A stretch of 64,000 nt of DNA from Microbacterium sp. nov. GSS16 (GTDB lineage: Bacteria; Actinomycetota; Actinomycetes; Actinomycetales; Microbacteriaceae). A program made the translations under genes and the position numbers. The stretch's first letter is position 1; each line of letters begins with the position of its first letter. A model generated the notes under the pieces. It did no database searches. It saw only the letters and a program-made list of their open reading frames with translations, and was not told the DNA's origin. Below, in pieces: positions 19,509-28,198 of the stretch. Location: assembly GCF_028198145.1 (NCBI RefSeq), contig NZ_CP116338.1, forward strand, positions 2,666,001 through 2,730,000, given 5' to 3'.

Positions 19509-20737
19509 GCACGACCGACATCAGCACGAACAGCGCGGGCGCAGCCGACTCGAGCAACACCTCCCCTGCCGACGCTGCGGGAAGCACGGCCGCCGCACGG
19601 CGACCGGGCCGCCGCGGCAACGTGCTCGGCTGGGTCTTCGTCGTCGCCCTGCTGATCGGCATCGCACTGCTCTCGCTGCGCCTGGTCAGCACCGCTCCTC
19701 CGCTGGGCGGCGTGCTCAATCCCGAGTCGCCGGCGCCGGGCGGCGCGAAGGCGATAGCCGAGCTCGTGCGCCAGCAGGGCACCGAGGTGGAGGTGGTGCG
19801 CAGCCGCGCGGCGGCCGCCGCCGCGCTCGAGCCCGGCAGCGCGCTGGTGCTGGCCGACCCCGTCGCCCTCACCGACACCGCGGTACTCGACCTGATCGAC
19901 GGGGCCGATCGCCTGATCCTGCTCAGCACGAGCGCCCGGATGCTCGAGCTGCTCGAGCTCGGCACCGGTGCAGGCGGACTCGGCGCCGTCGAGGCCGGCT
20001 GCGATCGCGCGGAGTTCTCCGACACGGGAACGGTCGAGGCCGAGCGCATGTTCGACCCCGCCGACGGCGTCGAGGGCTGCTTCCGGGGCTCGGACGGCGG
20101 CGCCGCCCTGTTGATCGCCGACCGCGAGGGAGCGCGCATCTCGTTCATCGAGGCGACCCGCATGCTCTCCAACCGTCATCTCGCAGACGACGGCAACGCC
20201 GCGCTCGGGCTCGCGCTGCTCGCGCAGACCGATCACGTGGTCTGGTACGTCGGATCGCTCGAAGACGGCGACCGGGTGGCCGATGCCCCTGCGACTCTGG
20301 GCGAGCTCACTCCGGCCTGGCTCACCCCGGCCATCCTGCTCCTGCTCGTCGCCGGCGTCGCCGCGATCTGGTGGCGAGGCGCGCGCTTCGGCCCGCTGGT
20401 CGCCGAGTCGCTGCCGGTGACCGTGCGGGCGTCCGAGACCATGCACGGCCGTGCCCGTCTCACCGCGAAGGCCGCGGATGCCGCGCATGCCGCCGCCGCG
20501 ATCCGAGCGGGCACGCGCGCCAGACTCGCACAGCGCCTCGCCCTCAGTGCCCGGGCGACGGCCGTGGAGGTCGCCGACGCGGCATCCGATCGACTCGGAA
20601 TCCCCCGGGGATCGCTGCACGATCTGCTCGGCGGCACCGCCCCCACCGACGACCGCGAGCTCGTCGAGCTCGCCAGACGACTCGCCGAACTCGAGACGGC
20701 GGTCGACGCCGCCCATACCGAAAGGAATCGCCCGTGA
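19505..20737 (+). CDS. DUF4350 domain-containing membrane protein
   Basis: A 410-residue protein. After a Ser/Ala-rich N-terminus a membrane segment lies at about 39-58 (VLGWVFVVALLIGIALLSL). The DUF4350 domain follows, with PPLGGVLNPESPAPGGAKAIAELVRQQGTEVEVV and strands such as ALVLADP and RLILLSTS. A second membrane segment lies near 277-294 (WLTPAILLLLVAGVAAIWW), just before RGARFGPLVAESLPV, which is the conserved family end. Function unknown; members accompany MoxR ATPases. Coupled on both sides by 4-bp overlaps. Confidence 0.9.
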   Translation: MSTTDISTNSAGAADSSNTSPADAAGSTAAARRPGRRGNVLGWVFVVALLIGIALLSLRLVSTAPPLGGVLNPESPAPGGAKAIAELVRQQGTEVEVVRSRAAAAAALEPGSALVLADPVALTDTAVLDLIDGADRLILLSTSARMLELLELGTGAGGLGAVEAGCDRAEFSDTGTVEAERMFDPADGVEGCFRGSDGGAALLIADREGARISFIEATRMLSNRHLADDGNAALGLALLAQTDHVVWYVGSLEDGDRVADAPATLGELTPAWLTPAILLLLVAGVAAIWWRGARFGPLVAESLPVTVRASETMHGRARLTAKAADAAHAAAAIRAGTRARLAQRLALSARATAVEVADAASDRLGIPRGSLHDLLGGTAPTDDRELVELARRLAELETAVDAAHTERNRP

Positions 20738-21717
20738 GCGACGAGTGCACCACCCCCACAGCCACGCTGGACGACGACGCGCTGCGCCAGGCGATGCACC
20801 GCGTGCGCACCGAGGTCGACAAGGCCGTGGTCGGGCAGGCCGGCACGGTCACCGGTCTGCTCGTGGCGCTGCTGGCGCGCGGGCACGTGCTGCTGGAGGG
20901 CGTGCCGGGCGTGGCGAAGACCCTCGTGGTGCGCAGCTTCGCCCGCGCCGTGGGGCTCGACACCAAGCGCGTGCAGTTCACCCCCGACCTCATGCCGGGC
21001 GATGTCACCGGCTCCCTCGTCTACGACGCCCGCACCGGCGAATTCGAGTTCCGCGCAGGGCCCGTCTTCACCAACATCCTGCTCGCCGACGAGATCAACC
21101 GCACGCCGCCGAAGACGCAGGCGGCCCTGCTCGAGGCCATGGAGGAGCGCCAGGTGTCAGCCGATGGCCTGAGCCGTCCGCTGCCCGACCCGTTCCTCGT
21201 CGCCGCCACGCAGAACCCCGTCGAGCACGAGGGCACGTACACGCTGCCCGAGGCGCAGCTCGACCGGTTCCTGATGAAGCTCGTCGTCGGCATGCCGGAG
21301 CGCGACGCCGAGGTCTCGGTGCTGCGCCTGCACGCGAGCGGATTCTCGCCTCGCCTGCTCACCGGGGTCCAGGCCGCCGTCAGCGCCGACGAGATCCGCG
21401 CGGCGCAGGATGCCGCGGCGCGGGTGCAGGTCAACGACGACGTGCTCGGCTACGTCGTCGACCTCGCCAGGGCGACGCGACACTCCCCCTCGGTCGAGCT
21501 GGGCGCGAGCCCCCGCGCCTCGACCGCGCTGCTGGCCGCCGCCAAGGCCTGGGCGTGGCTGAACGCCTCGACCGCGGTGACGCCCGACCACGTGCAGACC
21601 ATGCTCATGCCGGTATGGCGTCACCGCCTGCAGCTGCGACCGGATGCGCAGATGGAGGGCGTCTCCGCCGACGCCGTGCTGCAATCCGTGGTGCAGCAGA
21701 CTCGCGTGCCGATCTGA
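20734..21717 (+). CDS. MoxR-family AAA+ ATPase
   Basis: A 327-residue chaperone-like AAA+ ATPase starting at GTG 20734 with AAAGGA upstream and GTGA overlap. Walker A is LLEGVPGVAKT (about 53-63), Walker B is ILLADEINR (about 115-123), and sensor 1 is VAATQNPVEHEGTY, all MoxR hallmarks. The C-terminal lid is about 230-327. MoxR proteins help assemble or activate metal- or VWA-domain complexes; the next gene (DUF58) is the standard partner. The role here, perhaps in envelope stress, is inferred from context only. Confidence 0.95.
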   Translation: MSDECTTPTATLDDDALRQAMHRVRTEVDKAVVGQAGTVTGLLVALLARGHVLLEGVPGVAKTLVVRSFARAVGLDTKRVQFTPDLMPGDVTGSLVYDARTGEFEFRAGPVFTNILLADEINRTPPKTQAALLEAMEERQVSADGLSRPLPDPFLVAATQNPVEHEGTYTLPEAQLDRFLMKLVVGMPERDAEVSVLRLHASGFSPRLLTGVQAAVSADEIRAAQDAAARVQVNDDVLGYVVDLARATRHSPSVELGASPRASTALLAAAKAWAWLNASTAVTPDHVQTMLMPVWRHRLQLRPDAQMEGVSADAVLQSVVQQTRVPI

Positions 21718-21718
21718 C

Positions 21719-23026
21719 ATGTTCGTCACCGCTCTTCTCGCCCCGCTGATCGCGCTGGGCGTCGTGCCGACGGCGCTGCTGAGCGTCGCCGGCGCGCCGC
21801 CGTGGGCGGTGTTCGGCGGCTGGGTGCTGCTGTGCGTCCTGCTCGTGACCATCGACGTCGTGACTGCCCCGAATCCGCGTTCGCTGATCGTCACTCGGTC
21901 GATTCCCGCTCGTGCACGGCTCGGCGAGCCGGTGCAGACCAGCGTCGCCGTGCAGAACATCGGCACGCGCACCCTGCGCGGGCAGCTCCGCGACGCCTGG
22001 CAGCCGACCGCGGGAGCCGGCGAGGAGCGCGTGCGGCTCAGTGTCCCCGCCGGAGAGCGTCGGCGCTTCGATGTGCCGCTGCGCCCGCGCCGCCGAGGCG
22101 AGCTGGTCAGCGAGTTCGTGGTGGTGCGCTCGCGCGGACCGCTGGGTCTTGCGGGACGGCAGGCGCGGCACGATGTGCGGGGGGCGCTGCGGGTGCTGCC
22201 CGCGTTCAGCTCGCGCAAGCATCTGCCCTCACGCCTGGCGCGGCTGCGCGAGCTCGACGGCAACACCTCCATCCAGGTCAGAGGCCAGGGCACAGAGTTC
22301 GACTCGCTGCGCGAGTACGTGCGCGGAGACGACATCCGCTCGATCGACTGGCGGGCCACCGCACGCGCCGGCACGACGATGCTGCGCACCTGGCGCCCCG
22401 AGCGCGACCGGCAGGTCGTCATCCTGATCGACACGGGCCGCACCGCCGCCGCCCGCGTGGGCGACGGCACCCGGCTGGATGCCTCGCTCGAAGCCGCTCT
22501 GCTGCTCTCCGCCCTCGCGGCTCGGGCGGGCGACCACGTCAACCTGCTCATGTACGACCGGGTGGCCCGCGCGCGCGTCACCGGCGTCGAGGGTGCGGCG
22601 CTGCTGCCGGCACTGACCGATGCGATGGCGCCCGTGCACGCACGCCTGGTCGACACCGACTGGGCCGGCGCCTTCGCCGCCATCCGCACGCTGACGACGC
22701 GACCGTCGCTGATCGTCGTGCTGACCGCACAGGATGCGGCCGAGACGGCGCGCGGATTCCTCGGCGCGTTCCCGACGGCCTCGCGGGCGACGACCGTGCT
22801 GGTGGGCTCGGTGACGGACGACGCGATCGCAGAGCTCGCCCGGCGACGGGAGTCGAGAGCCGACGTCTATCTCGCCGCGGCCGCCGAGCAGACCATGGCC
22901 GACGCGCAGGTCGTCGCAGATGCCATCCGGCGCGCGGGCGGCGAGGCGATCGCAGCCGATCCTGAGCAGCTCCCGCCGCGCATCGCCGATCGCTACCTCG
23001 AGCTGAAGGCAGCAGGTCGCCTGTGA
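21719..23026 (+). CDS. DUF58 domain-containing protein (VWA-like MoxR partner)
   Basis: A protein of 435 residues from ATG 21719, one base after the moxR stop. Two membrane segments at about 4-45 (FVTALLAPLIALGVVPTALL and AVFGGWVLLCVLLVTIDVV) precede a beta domain at about 55-160 and the DUF58 domain near 200-285, with FDSLREYVRGDDIRSIDWRATAR, the family signature. RQVVILIDTGRT resembles a VWA MIDAS strand, but the full DxSxS is replaced by DTGRT. DUF58 and MoxR act together in an unknown protein-assembly pathway. It is the last gene of this operon before a fur gene. Confidence 0.92.
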   Translation: MFVTALLAPLIALGVVPTALLSVAGAPPWAVFGGWVLLCVLLVTIDVVTAPNPRSLIVTRSIPARARLGEPVQTSVAVQNIGTRTLRGQLRDAWQPTAGAGEERVRLSVPAGERRRFDVPLRPRRRGELVSEFVVVRSRGPLGLAGRQARHDVRGALRVLPAFSSRKHLPSRLARLRELDGNTSIQVRGQGTEFDSLREYVRGDDIRSIDWRATARAGTTMLRTWRPERDRQVVILIDTGRTAAARVGDGTRLDASLEAALLLSALAARAGDHVNLLMYDRVARARVTGVEGAALLPALTDAMAPVHARLVDTDWAGAFAAIRTLTTRPSLIVVLTAQDAAETARGFLGAFPTASRATTVLVGSVTDDAIAELARRRESRADVYLAAAAEQTMADAQVVADAIRRAGGEAIAADPEQLPPRIADRYLELKAAGRL

Positions 23027-23050
23027 CACGCTGACCCGATGCATTCGCTT

Positions 23051-23067
23051 TTCTGACTGATTCAGAA
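23051..23067. promoter_or_regulatory. candidate Fur/PerR operator upstream of fur-katA
   Basis: TTCTGA and TCAGAA form a perfect 6-bp inverted repeat with a 5-base spacer, just 12 bp before the fur start. A CAGAAT -10-like element overlaps it, so binding would block RNA polymerase. This fits an autoregulated fur-katA operon. Confidence 0.5.
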
Positions 23068-23079
23068 TAAGGTGGGGGC

Positions 23080-23517
23080 ATGCCCCTCTCCGACGTCGCT
23101 GCTCAGCAGCGCCTGCGCGATGCCGGCCTGCGCGTCACCGTGCAGCGGATCCGGGTGCTCGAGACCCTCGCCGCGAGGCCCCACGCCTCGGCGGAGGTCG
23201 TCTTCACCGGCATCCGTGACGCGCTTCCTGGCATCGCGCTCGCCACGGTCCACGGCATCCTGAACGATCTCACCGACGCCGCCATCGTGCAGCGCGTGAA
23301 TCTCCCCGACGTCGGCAGCGCCCTCTACGAGCTGCGCACCGACGACAACCATCACCACGTGCAGTGCGTGAGCTGCGGGCGCGTCGAAGACGTCGCCTGC
23401 GCGATCGGCGCCGCCCCCTGCCTGCACCCCTCTCACGACCACGGCATGCGAATCCTCGAAGCCGCGGTCACCTACCGAGCCCTCTGTCACGAATGCGAAA
23501 GGAACGGCAATGGCTGA
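23080..23517 (+). CDS. Fur family peroxide/iron regulator (CatR/FurA-like)
   Basis: A 145-residue metalloregulator. The winged helix at about 1-85 has [25 protein letters not shown] and [21 protein letters not shown]. The dimerisation domain carries the metal motif [17 protein letters not shown], with a first CxxC zinc pair, and a second pair CHEC at the end. It overlaps katA by 8 bp, the standard furA-kat arrangement in actinobacteria, where it represses catalase until peroxide oxidises it. AAGGTGGGGG upstream serves as ribosome site. PerR-type peroxide sensing is more likely than global iron control here. Confidence 0.93.
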   Translation: MPLSDVAAQQRLRDAGLRVTVQRIRVLETLAARPHASAEVVFTGIRDALPGIALATVHGILNDLTDAAIVQRVNLPDVGSALYELRTDDNHHHVQCVSCGRVEDVACAIGAAPCLHPSHDHGMRILEAAVTYRALCHECERNGNG

Positions 23518-25006
23518 CAAGCCCGCAACCACCACACAGACAGGAACGCCCGTCGCAAGCGATGCGCATTCGCTGACCGTCGGCGCCGACGGCGTCACCG
23601 CGCTGCACGACCGCTACCTGGTCGAGAAGCTCGCATCGTTCAACCGCGAGCGCGTGCCGGAGCGCAACCCGCACGCCAAGGGCGGCGGCGCGTTCGGCGA
23701 GTTCGAGGTCACCGAGGACGTCTCGGCGTACACCCGCGCCGCCGTCTTCCAGCCCGGCGCGAAGAGCGAGACGCTGCTGCGCTTCTCCTCCGTCGCCGGC
23801 GAGCAGGGCTCGCCCGACACCTGGCGCGACGTCCGCGGCTTCTCGCTGCGGTTCTACACCACCGAGGGCAACCTGGACATCGTCGGCAACAACACCCCGA
23901 CCTTCTTCCTGCGCGACGCGATGAAGTTCCCCGACTTCATCCACTCGCAGAAGCGCCTCGGCGCGTCGGGTCTGCGCGACGCCGACATGCAGTGGGACTT
24001 CTGGACCCTCTCCCCCGAGTCGGCCCACCAGGTCACCTACGTCATGGGCGACCGCGGCCTGTCGCGCTCGTGGCGCCACCTCAACGGCTACGGCTCGCAC
24101 ACCTACCAGTGGGTCAACGCCGCCGGTGAGCGCTTCTGGGTGAAGTACCACTTCCTCTCCCACCAGGGCGTCGAGCGCATGTCGGCCGGCGAGGCCGAGC
24201 GCATCGCCGGTGAGGACGCCGACTACTACCGCCGCGACCTGTTCGAGGCGATCGAGCGCGGCGACTTCCCGAAGTGGGACGTGTACGTGCAGATCATGCC
24301 GTACGAAGAGGCCAAGACCTACCGCTACAACCCCTTCGACCTCACCAAGACCTGGTCGAAGAAGGACTACCCGCGCATCAAGGTGGGCACGTTCACGCTG
24401 AACCGCAACCCGCAGAACTTCTTCGCCGAGATCGAGCAGGCCGCCTTCTCGCCCGGCAACCAGGTTCCCGGCACCGGCATCTCGCCTGACAAGATGCTGA
24501 TGGCCCGCGTGTTCTCGTACTCCGACGCGCAGCGGTACCGCATCGGCGCGAACTTCAACCAGCTGCCGGTGAACCAGCCGCACGCGGCCCAGGTGCGCAA
24601 CTACATGCACGAGGGTCAGATGCAGTACCACTACGCCCCGGCCGAGCACCGGGTGTACACCCCGAACTCGTACGGTGCCGCAGGCGGCCCCGAGGCCGAC
24701 CCGCTGCTCGGCGTCGAGGCGAGCTGGGAGTCGGACGGCGAGCTGGTGCGCTCCGCCGCCACGCTGCGCGAGGACGACGGCGACTTCGTCCAGGCGAGCA
24801 TCCTCTACCGCGAGGTCTTCGACGACGAGGCGCGCGAGCGCTTCGTGCAGACCCTCGTCGGCCAGTACAACGGGCTGACCGTCCCCGCCATCCAGGAGCG
24901 CTTCTTCTGGTACTGGGGTCAGGTCGACCAGGACCTGGAGGCTCAGCTTCGGGCGCTCGCGGGCGCGCCGATCGGCGAGCCCGAGCCGATCGGCATCGGC
25001 GAGTAA
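23510..25006 (+). CDS. katA: monofunctional heme catalase
   Basis: A 498-residue small-subunit catalase that dismutates hydrogen peroxide. The catalytic histidine is His55 in [11 protein letters not shown], the distal asparagine Asn128 in [13 protein letters not shown], and the proximal heme tyrosine Tyr337 in [14 protein letters not shown]. It has no C-terminal flavodoxin-like extension, so it is clade 1 or 3 in size; NADPH-binding residues were not checked. No signal peptide, so cytosolic. It is co-transcribed and probably controlled by the overlapping fur gene, and ends at a strong hairpin. Confidence 0.97.
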   Translation: MADKPATTTQTGTPVASDAHSLTVGADGVTALHDRYLVEKLASFNRERVPERNPHAKGGGAFGEFEVTEDVSAYTRAAVFQPGAKSETLLRFSSVAGEQGSPDTWRDVRGFSLRFYTTEGNLDIVGNNTPTFFLRDAMKFPDFIHSQKRLGASGLRDADMQWDFWTLSPESAHQVTYVMGDRGLSRSWRHLNGYGSHTYQWVNAAGERFWVKYHFLSHQGVERMSAGEAERIAGEDADYYRRDLFEAIERGDFPKWDVYVQIMPYEEAKTYRYNPFDLTKTWSKKDYPRIKVGTFTLNRNPQNFFAEIEQAAFSPGNQVPGTGISPDKMLMARVFSYSDAQRYRIGANFNQLPVNQPHAAQVRNYMHEGQMQYHYAPAEHRVYTPNSYGAAGGPEADPLLGVEASWESDGELVRSAATLREDDGDFVQASILYREVFDDEARERFVQTLVGQYNGLTVPAIQERFFWYWGQVDQDLEAQLRALAGAPIGEPEPIGIGE

Positions 25007-25023
25007 TCCCGCTCACGCGAACA

Positions 25024-25058
25024 CGAGGCCCCTTCATCGCCGCGATGGAGGGGCCTCG
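25024..25058 (+). terminator. terminator hairpin after katA
   Basis: A 16-bp stem (24-39 paired with 43-58 of this hundred-block, one G-T wobble) around a 3-base loop, 18 bp after the katA stop. It separates katA from the aquaporin gene. Confidence 0.88.
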
Positions 25059-25142
25059 GCGTGTGCCCGCCCGGCTCACCCGGTGATGCGGGATCATCGA
25101 AGGACGATCCGGCGCGTGGCCGGCATGATGAGGAGAGCCGGC

Positions 25143-25961
25143 ATGACCGAACCCCGCACGTCCGTCGCAGCCGCGGCCGCTTCCCGTGGCGCCCGGCTGA
25201 CCGCCGAGGGATTCGGCTCGTTCCTGATCGTCTTCCTCGGCGTGGGCGCGTCGCTGTTCACCGCCACGCTGTTCGCCGATCCCGGCGCGGGCTCAGCCGT
25301 GAATCTGACCGTGGCGCTCGCATTCGGCATCGCACTGCTCGCCGCCTTCAGCTCGTTCGCGGGGATCTCCGGCGGGCACTTCTCCCCTGCGGTGACCATC
25401 GGCGCCGCTGCCGCCGGCCGCCTGGCATGGCGCGACGCGCTGCCGTACGTGCTCGCGCAGGTCGTCGGCGCGGTGATCGCCTCGACGGCGCTCATCGTCG
25501 TGGGCCTGTTCGGCCCGGAGCGGTGGCTGGAGCGCGTGCAGGATGCCGGGTTCGCGAGCACGGGCTGGGGCACGCTCTCGCCGGGCGGGTTCGGGATGCC
25601 CGCGGTGATCGTCATCGAGATCATCCTCACCGCGCTTCTCGTGCTCGTCTTCCTCAGCGTGACCCACCCCGAGCGCCGAACCGCGGCGGGCGGTGTGGCG
25701 ATCGGCCTCACCTTCGCGGCGATCCAGTTCGTCGCCATCCCGGTGGCCGGCGGCGCCGCGAACCCCGCGCGCGCGATCGCCACGGCGATATACGGGGGCA
25801 TCGGCCCGCTCGCTCAGCTCTGGGTGTTCCTCGTCTTCCCCGGCGTCGCGGCGGCGGCGATCGGCATCGCGTACCGTGCTCTCTTCGATGGCACAGTCGA
25901 ACCGGATGGCGGCGAGTCGGACGACGACTCCGGAGGGTGGTCCTCGCTCACCCAGCCGTGA
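25143..25961 (+). CDS. MIP/aquaporin family channel with non-canonical first NPA box
   Basis: A protein of 272 residues from ATG 25143, preceded by GAGGAG. Six membrane helices are visible, with an aquaporin fold: AEGFGSFLIVFLGVGASLF, then GGHFSPAVTIG as the first half-helix, and GGAANPARAIA as the second. The first box is SPA rather than NPA while the second is intact, so pore selectivity could differ from a simple water or glycerol channel. The acidic tail (DGGESDDDSGG) is cytosolic. It is downstream of katA but separated by a terminator. Peroxide or small-solute transport is possible but only inferred from position. Confidence 0.85.
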   Translation: MTEPRTSVAAAAASRGARLTAEGFGSFLIVFLGVGASLFTATLFADPGAGSAVNLTVALAFGIALLAAFSSFAGISGGHFSPAVTIGAAAAGRLAWRDALPYVLAQVVGAVIASTALIVVGLFGPERWLERVQDAGFASTGWGTLSPGGFGMPAVIVIEIILTALLVLVFLSVTHPERRTAAGGVAIGLTFAAIQFVAIPVAGGAANPARAIATAIYGGIGPLAQLWVFLVFPGVAAAAIGIAYRALFDGTVEPDGGESDDDSGGWSSLTQP

Positions 25962-26955
25962 GCGTCGGCGTGCCCGCCTCGTACTCGACGAGGTCGCCGC
26001 TCTCGCCCCGACGCGCTGCGCGCCTGCCGATGACGAGCATGTAGAACAGGAACGCGCCGAGCGCCAGCGCGCCGATCCCGATCTTCACGGGCCACGGCAG
26101 GTTCGAGCCGGTCACGAAGCCCTCTACCAGACCCGAGAGGAACAGGGCGAAGACCAGGCCGATCGCGACGGTAGCGAGAGCACGACCGCCGGCGGCCAGC
26201 GACTCAGCCCTGGTCCGCCGTCCGGGGGCTGCCCACGCCCAGAAGATGTGCAGGCCCGCAGCGGCCGCGACGAAGATGGCGGTGAGCTCGAGCAGCCCGT
26301 GCGGCAGGATGTGCAGCACCATGGTGTCGAGGTGTCCGTAGGCCGACATGACCGCGGCGGAGACGCCGAGTCCGAAGGCGTTCTGGATCAGCATCCACAC
26401 CGGCCAGATGCCCGTCACGCCGAACAGCACGCACTGCATGGCGATCCACGCATTGTTGAGCCAGACCATCCCCGCGAACGACGCCATCGGGCCGTAGTAG
26501 TCTACGAAGTCCTCCTCGGCGTACTGCCGCAGCACATCGGGCGGCCCCAGCGTCGCGATCAGCGCAGGATCGGAGGCGATCCACGCTGTCGTGAGCGCCA
26601 CCACGAGCACGAAGGAGATCGCGATGACAGCGGTGGTCCAGCGGATCCGGTACAGCGCCGCGGGCAGCTGCAGCGCGAAGAAGCGTGCGGCCTGCGCCAG
26701 CACGTTGTCGCCCGCCCCGGTGAATCGCAGCCGCGCAGCAGCGAGAATCGTCGACAGGTACGCGCCCTGCGGCGAGTCACCCACCGACGTCTTCAGCTCG
26801 GCGAGGTCGGCGGACGCGGCGCGATATCGCACGATCAGCTCGTCGACCTCTGCGCCGCTCAGGCGGCGTCTGCGGCTCAGCGCATCGAGCCGTTCCCATT
26901 CGGGGCGGCGGGCGTCGGCGAGGGCATCGGCATCCACCTGATTTACTGTACTCAT
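25948..26955 (-). CDS. stage II sporulation protein M (SpoIIM/DUF95) family membrane protein
   Basis: A protein of 335 residues from ATG 26955; the family normally begins like VDADALADARRPEWERLDAL, so GTG 26937 is the more likely start. The soluble N-terminal part (RRRRLSGAEVDELIVRYR) is followed by five or more membrane helices, for example WTTAVIAISFVLVVALTTAW and ALATVAIGLVFALFLSGLVEGF. HILPHGLLELTAIFVAAAAGL is the family core. In non-sporulating actinobacteria it accompanies RDD and MoxR/DUF58 genes; the function is unknown. Its 3' end overlaps the convergent aquaporin gene by 14 bp. Confidence 0.88.
   Translation of the reverse strand: MSTVNQVDADALADARRPEWERLDALSRRRRLSGAEVDELIVRYRAASADLAELKTSVGDSPQGAYLSTILAAARLRFTGAGDNVLAQAARFFALQLPAALYRIRWTTAVIAISFVLVVALTTAWIASDPALIATLGPPDVLRQYAEEDFVDYYGPMASFAGMVWLNNAWIAMQCVLFGVTGIWPVWMLIQNAFGLGVSAAVMSAYGHLDTMVLHILPHGLLELTAIFVAAAAGLHIFWAWAAPGRRTRAESLAAGGRALATVAIGLVFALFLSGLVEGFVTGSNLPWPVKIGIGALALGAFLFYMLVIGRRAARRGESGDLVEYEAGTPTLTAG
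26944..26950. promoter_or_regulatory. shared symmetric -10 element for divergent SpoIIM and RDD genes
   Basis: The heptamer TACTGTA reads as TACTGT on the plus strand and TACAGT on the minus strand. On the minus strand it ends 7 bases before GTG 26937; on the plus strand it ends 4 bases before ATG 26954, which is short. No Shine-Dalgarno sequence is visible for either gene. Confidence 0.45.
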
Positions 26956-27763
26956 GTCAGCCACGATCACCGATGAGCAGGAGATCCTGTCGGGCGAGGC
27001 CGTCGCCATCGACGTGCAGCCGGTCGGCTTCGTGCTGCGCGCCGCCGGCGCTCTGATCGATATGGCCATCGGGTTCGCCCTGTTCCTCGCCGTCACGTTC
27101 GTGCAGGTGTGGCTGATGACCGAGGGCCTGCTGACCGAGCACACCTTCCGCATCCTGATGATCTGCGCCGCCGTGCTGAGCTTTCTCGTGCTGCCGATCA
27201 CCGTCGAGGTGGCCATGCGCGGCCGCAGCGTCGGCAAGCTCGCGGTCGGCGGGCGCATCGTGCGGGTCGACGGCGGGGCGATCACCTTCCGGCACACGTT
27301 CATTCGCGCCCTCGTGGGGGTGCTCGAGGTGTACATGACCTTCGGCGGGGCCGCCGTGATCACCGGTGCGCTCACCGCCCGCTCGCAGCGACTCGGCGAC
27401 CTGGTCGCCGGAACCTACTCGCAGCGCGTGCGCACCCCCGCCCTGCCGTCGCATCAGCCGTACCTGCCGCCGTCGCTGCAGGGGTGGGCCGCCGTCGCCG
27501 ACGTCGCGCGGATGCCCGATCGGCTCGCTCGGCGCATCTCGCAGTTCCTCGCAGGCGCTCAGCGTCTCTCACCCTCGGCACGAGCCAGCGTCGCGCACGA
27601 GCTCGCCCTCGAAGCGCAGCCGTTCATCTCGCCGGTGCCGGCGGTGTCTCCCGAGGAGCTGCTGCTCGGGGTGACCGTGCTGCGCCGCCGGCGCGAACAG
27701 CGCGCGCTCGCGCTCGCCGACGAGCGCGCCGAGCGCCTGAGCGGGCGGCGCATCGGGCTCTGA
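26954..27763 (+). CDS. RDD family membrane protein
   Basis: A 269-residue protein. Residues about 20-150 form the RDD domain with three membrane helices: VGFVLRAAGALIDMAIGFALFLAVTF, then RILMICAAVLSFLVLPI, and TFIRALVGVLEVYMTFGGAAVI. The loop RGRSVGKLAVGGRIVRVDGG is the family signature. The C-terminal part (about 155-269) is cytosolic and basic, with PAVSPEELLLGVTVLRRRREQRAL. RDD proteins are linked to transport or membrane organisation, with no fixed role. The start codons of this gene and SpoIIM overlap in a CATG, so the pair is divergently transcribed. Confidence 0.9.
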   Translation: MSATITDEQEILSGEAVAIDVQPVGFVLRAAGALIDMAIGFALFLAVTFVQVWLMTEGLLTEHTFRILMICAAVLSFLVLPITVEVAMRGRSVGKLAVGGRIVRVDGGAITFRHTFIRALVGVLEVYMTFGGAAVITGALTARSQRLGDLVAGTYSQRVRTPALPSHQPYLPPSLQGWAAVADVARMPDRLARRISQFLAGAQRLSPSARASVAHELALEAQPFISPVPAVSPEELLLGVTVLRRRREQRALALADERAERLSGRRIGL

Positions 27764-27780
27764 GCGCGTCGCCGCGATCG

Positions 27781-27805
27781 GCGCTCGTCAGTCCGTGACG
27801 AGCGC
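27781..27805. terminator. bidirectional terminator hairpin
   Basis: A perfect 10-bp stem, GCGCTCGTCA with its complement, around GTCCG, between the convergent RDD and DUF3499 genes. Confidence 0.75.
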
Positions 27806-27852
27806 AGCGGCTGACGGTGCGGTCATCAGGGCGTGGTCATCAGGGGGGGCGC

Positions 27853-28131
27853 TCACGAGCGCAGCGCCTCGTGGCGGATCACCAGCCACCCGGCGGGCAC
27901 CGACAGCCGATCGGCGTGCTGGGCGCACAGGTCGTGCGCGTGCGGGTCGCCACCGGGCCCGAGCGGACCGAGCGCGGCCATCTGGTCGCCGTAGTCGAAG
28001 GTGAGCGTCGCGATCGCCTCGCGCGCACAGGCGACCTTCGAGCACAGCCGTTCACCGACGGCCAGGTGCGCGTCGAGGCGCGATCCTCTGTCGCGTCGCG
28101 GCGCATCGTCGAGTCGGAGTCTGTCGTCCAT
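27853..28131 (-). CDS. DUF3499 family protein
   Basis: A protein of 92 residues from ATG 28131, with GGAGG close upstream. The family signature is intact: LCSKVACAREAIATLTFDYGD, then GPLGPGGDPHAHDLCAQHADRLSVPAGW. Three cysteines and two histidines (CSKVAC, DLCxQH) suggest a small zinc-binding fold. The homologue is Rv3258c, likewise near an Rv3259-like gene and whiB2. Function unknown. It is divergent from the Rv3259-like gene, the start codons being 67 bp apart. Confidence 0.88.
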   Translation of the reverse strand: MDDRLRLDDAPRRDRGSRLDAHLAVGERLCSKVACAREAIATLTFDYGDQMAALGPLGPGGDPHAHDLCAQHADRLSVPAGWLVIRHEALRS

Positions 28132-28186
28132 CGCCTCCACACTATGACCGGGTCGTGCGAGCGGGGTGCAGCCGCGCGGCAGCGAA

Positions 28187-28192
28187 TAGACT
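28187..28192 (+). promoter_or_regulatory. predicted -10 element (TAGACT) for leaderless gene at 28199
   Basis: TAGACT ends 6 bases before ATG 28199, with no ribosome-binding site between. Confidence 0.55.
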
Positions 28193-28198
28193 TTCGGC

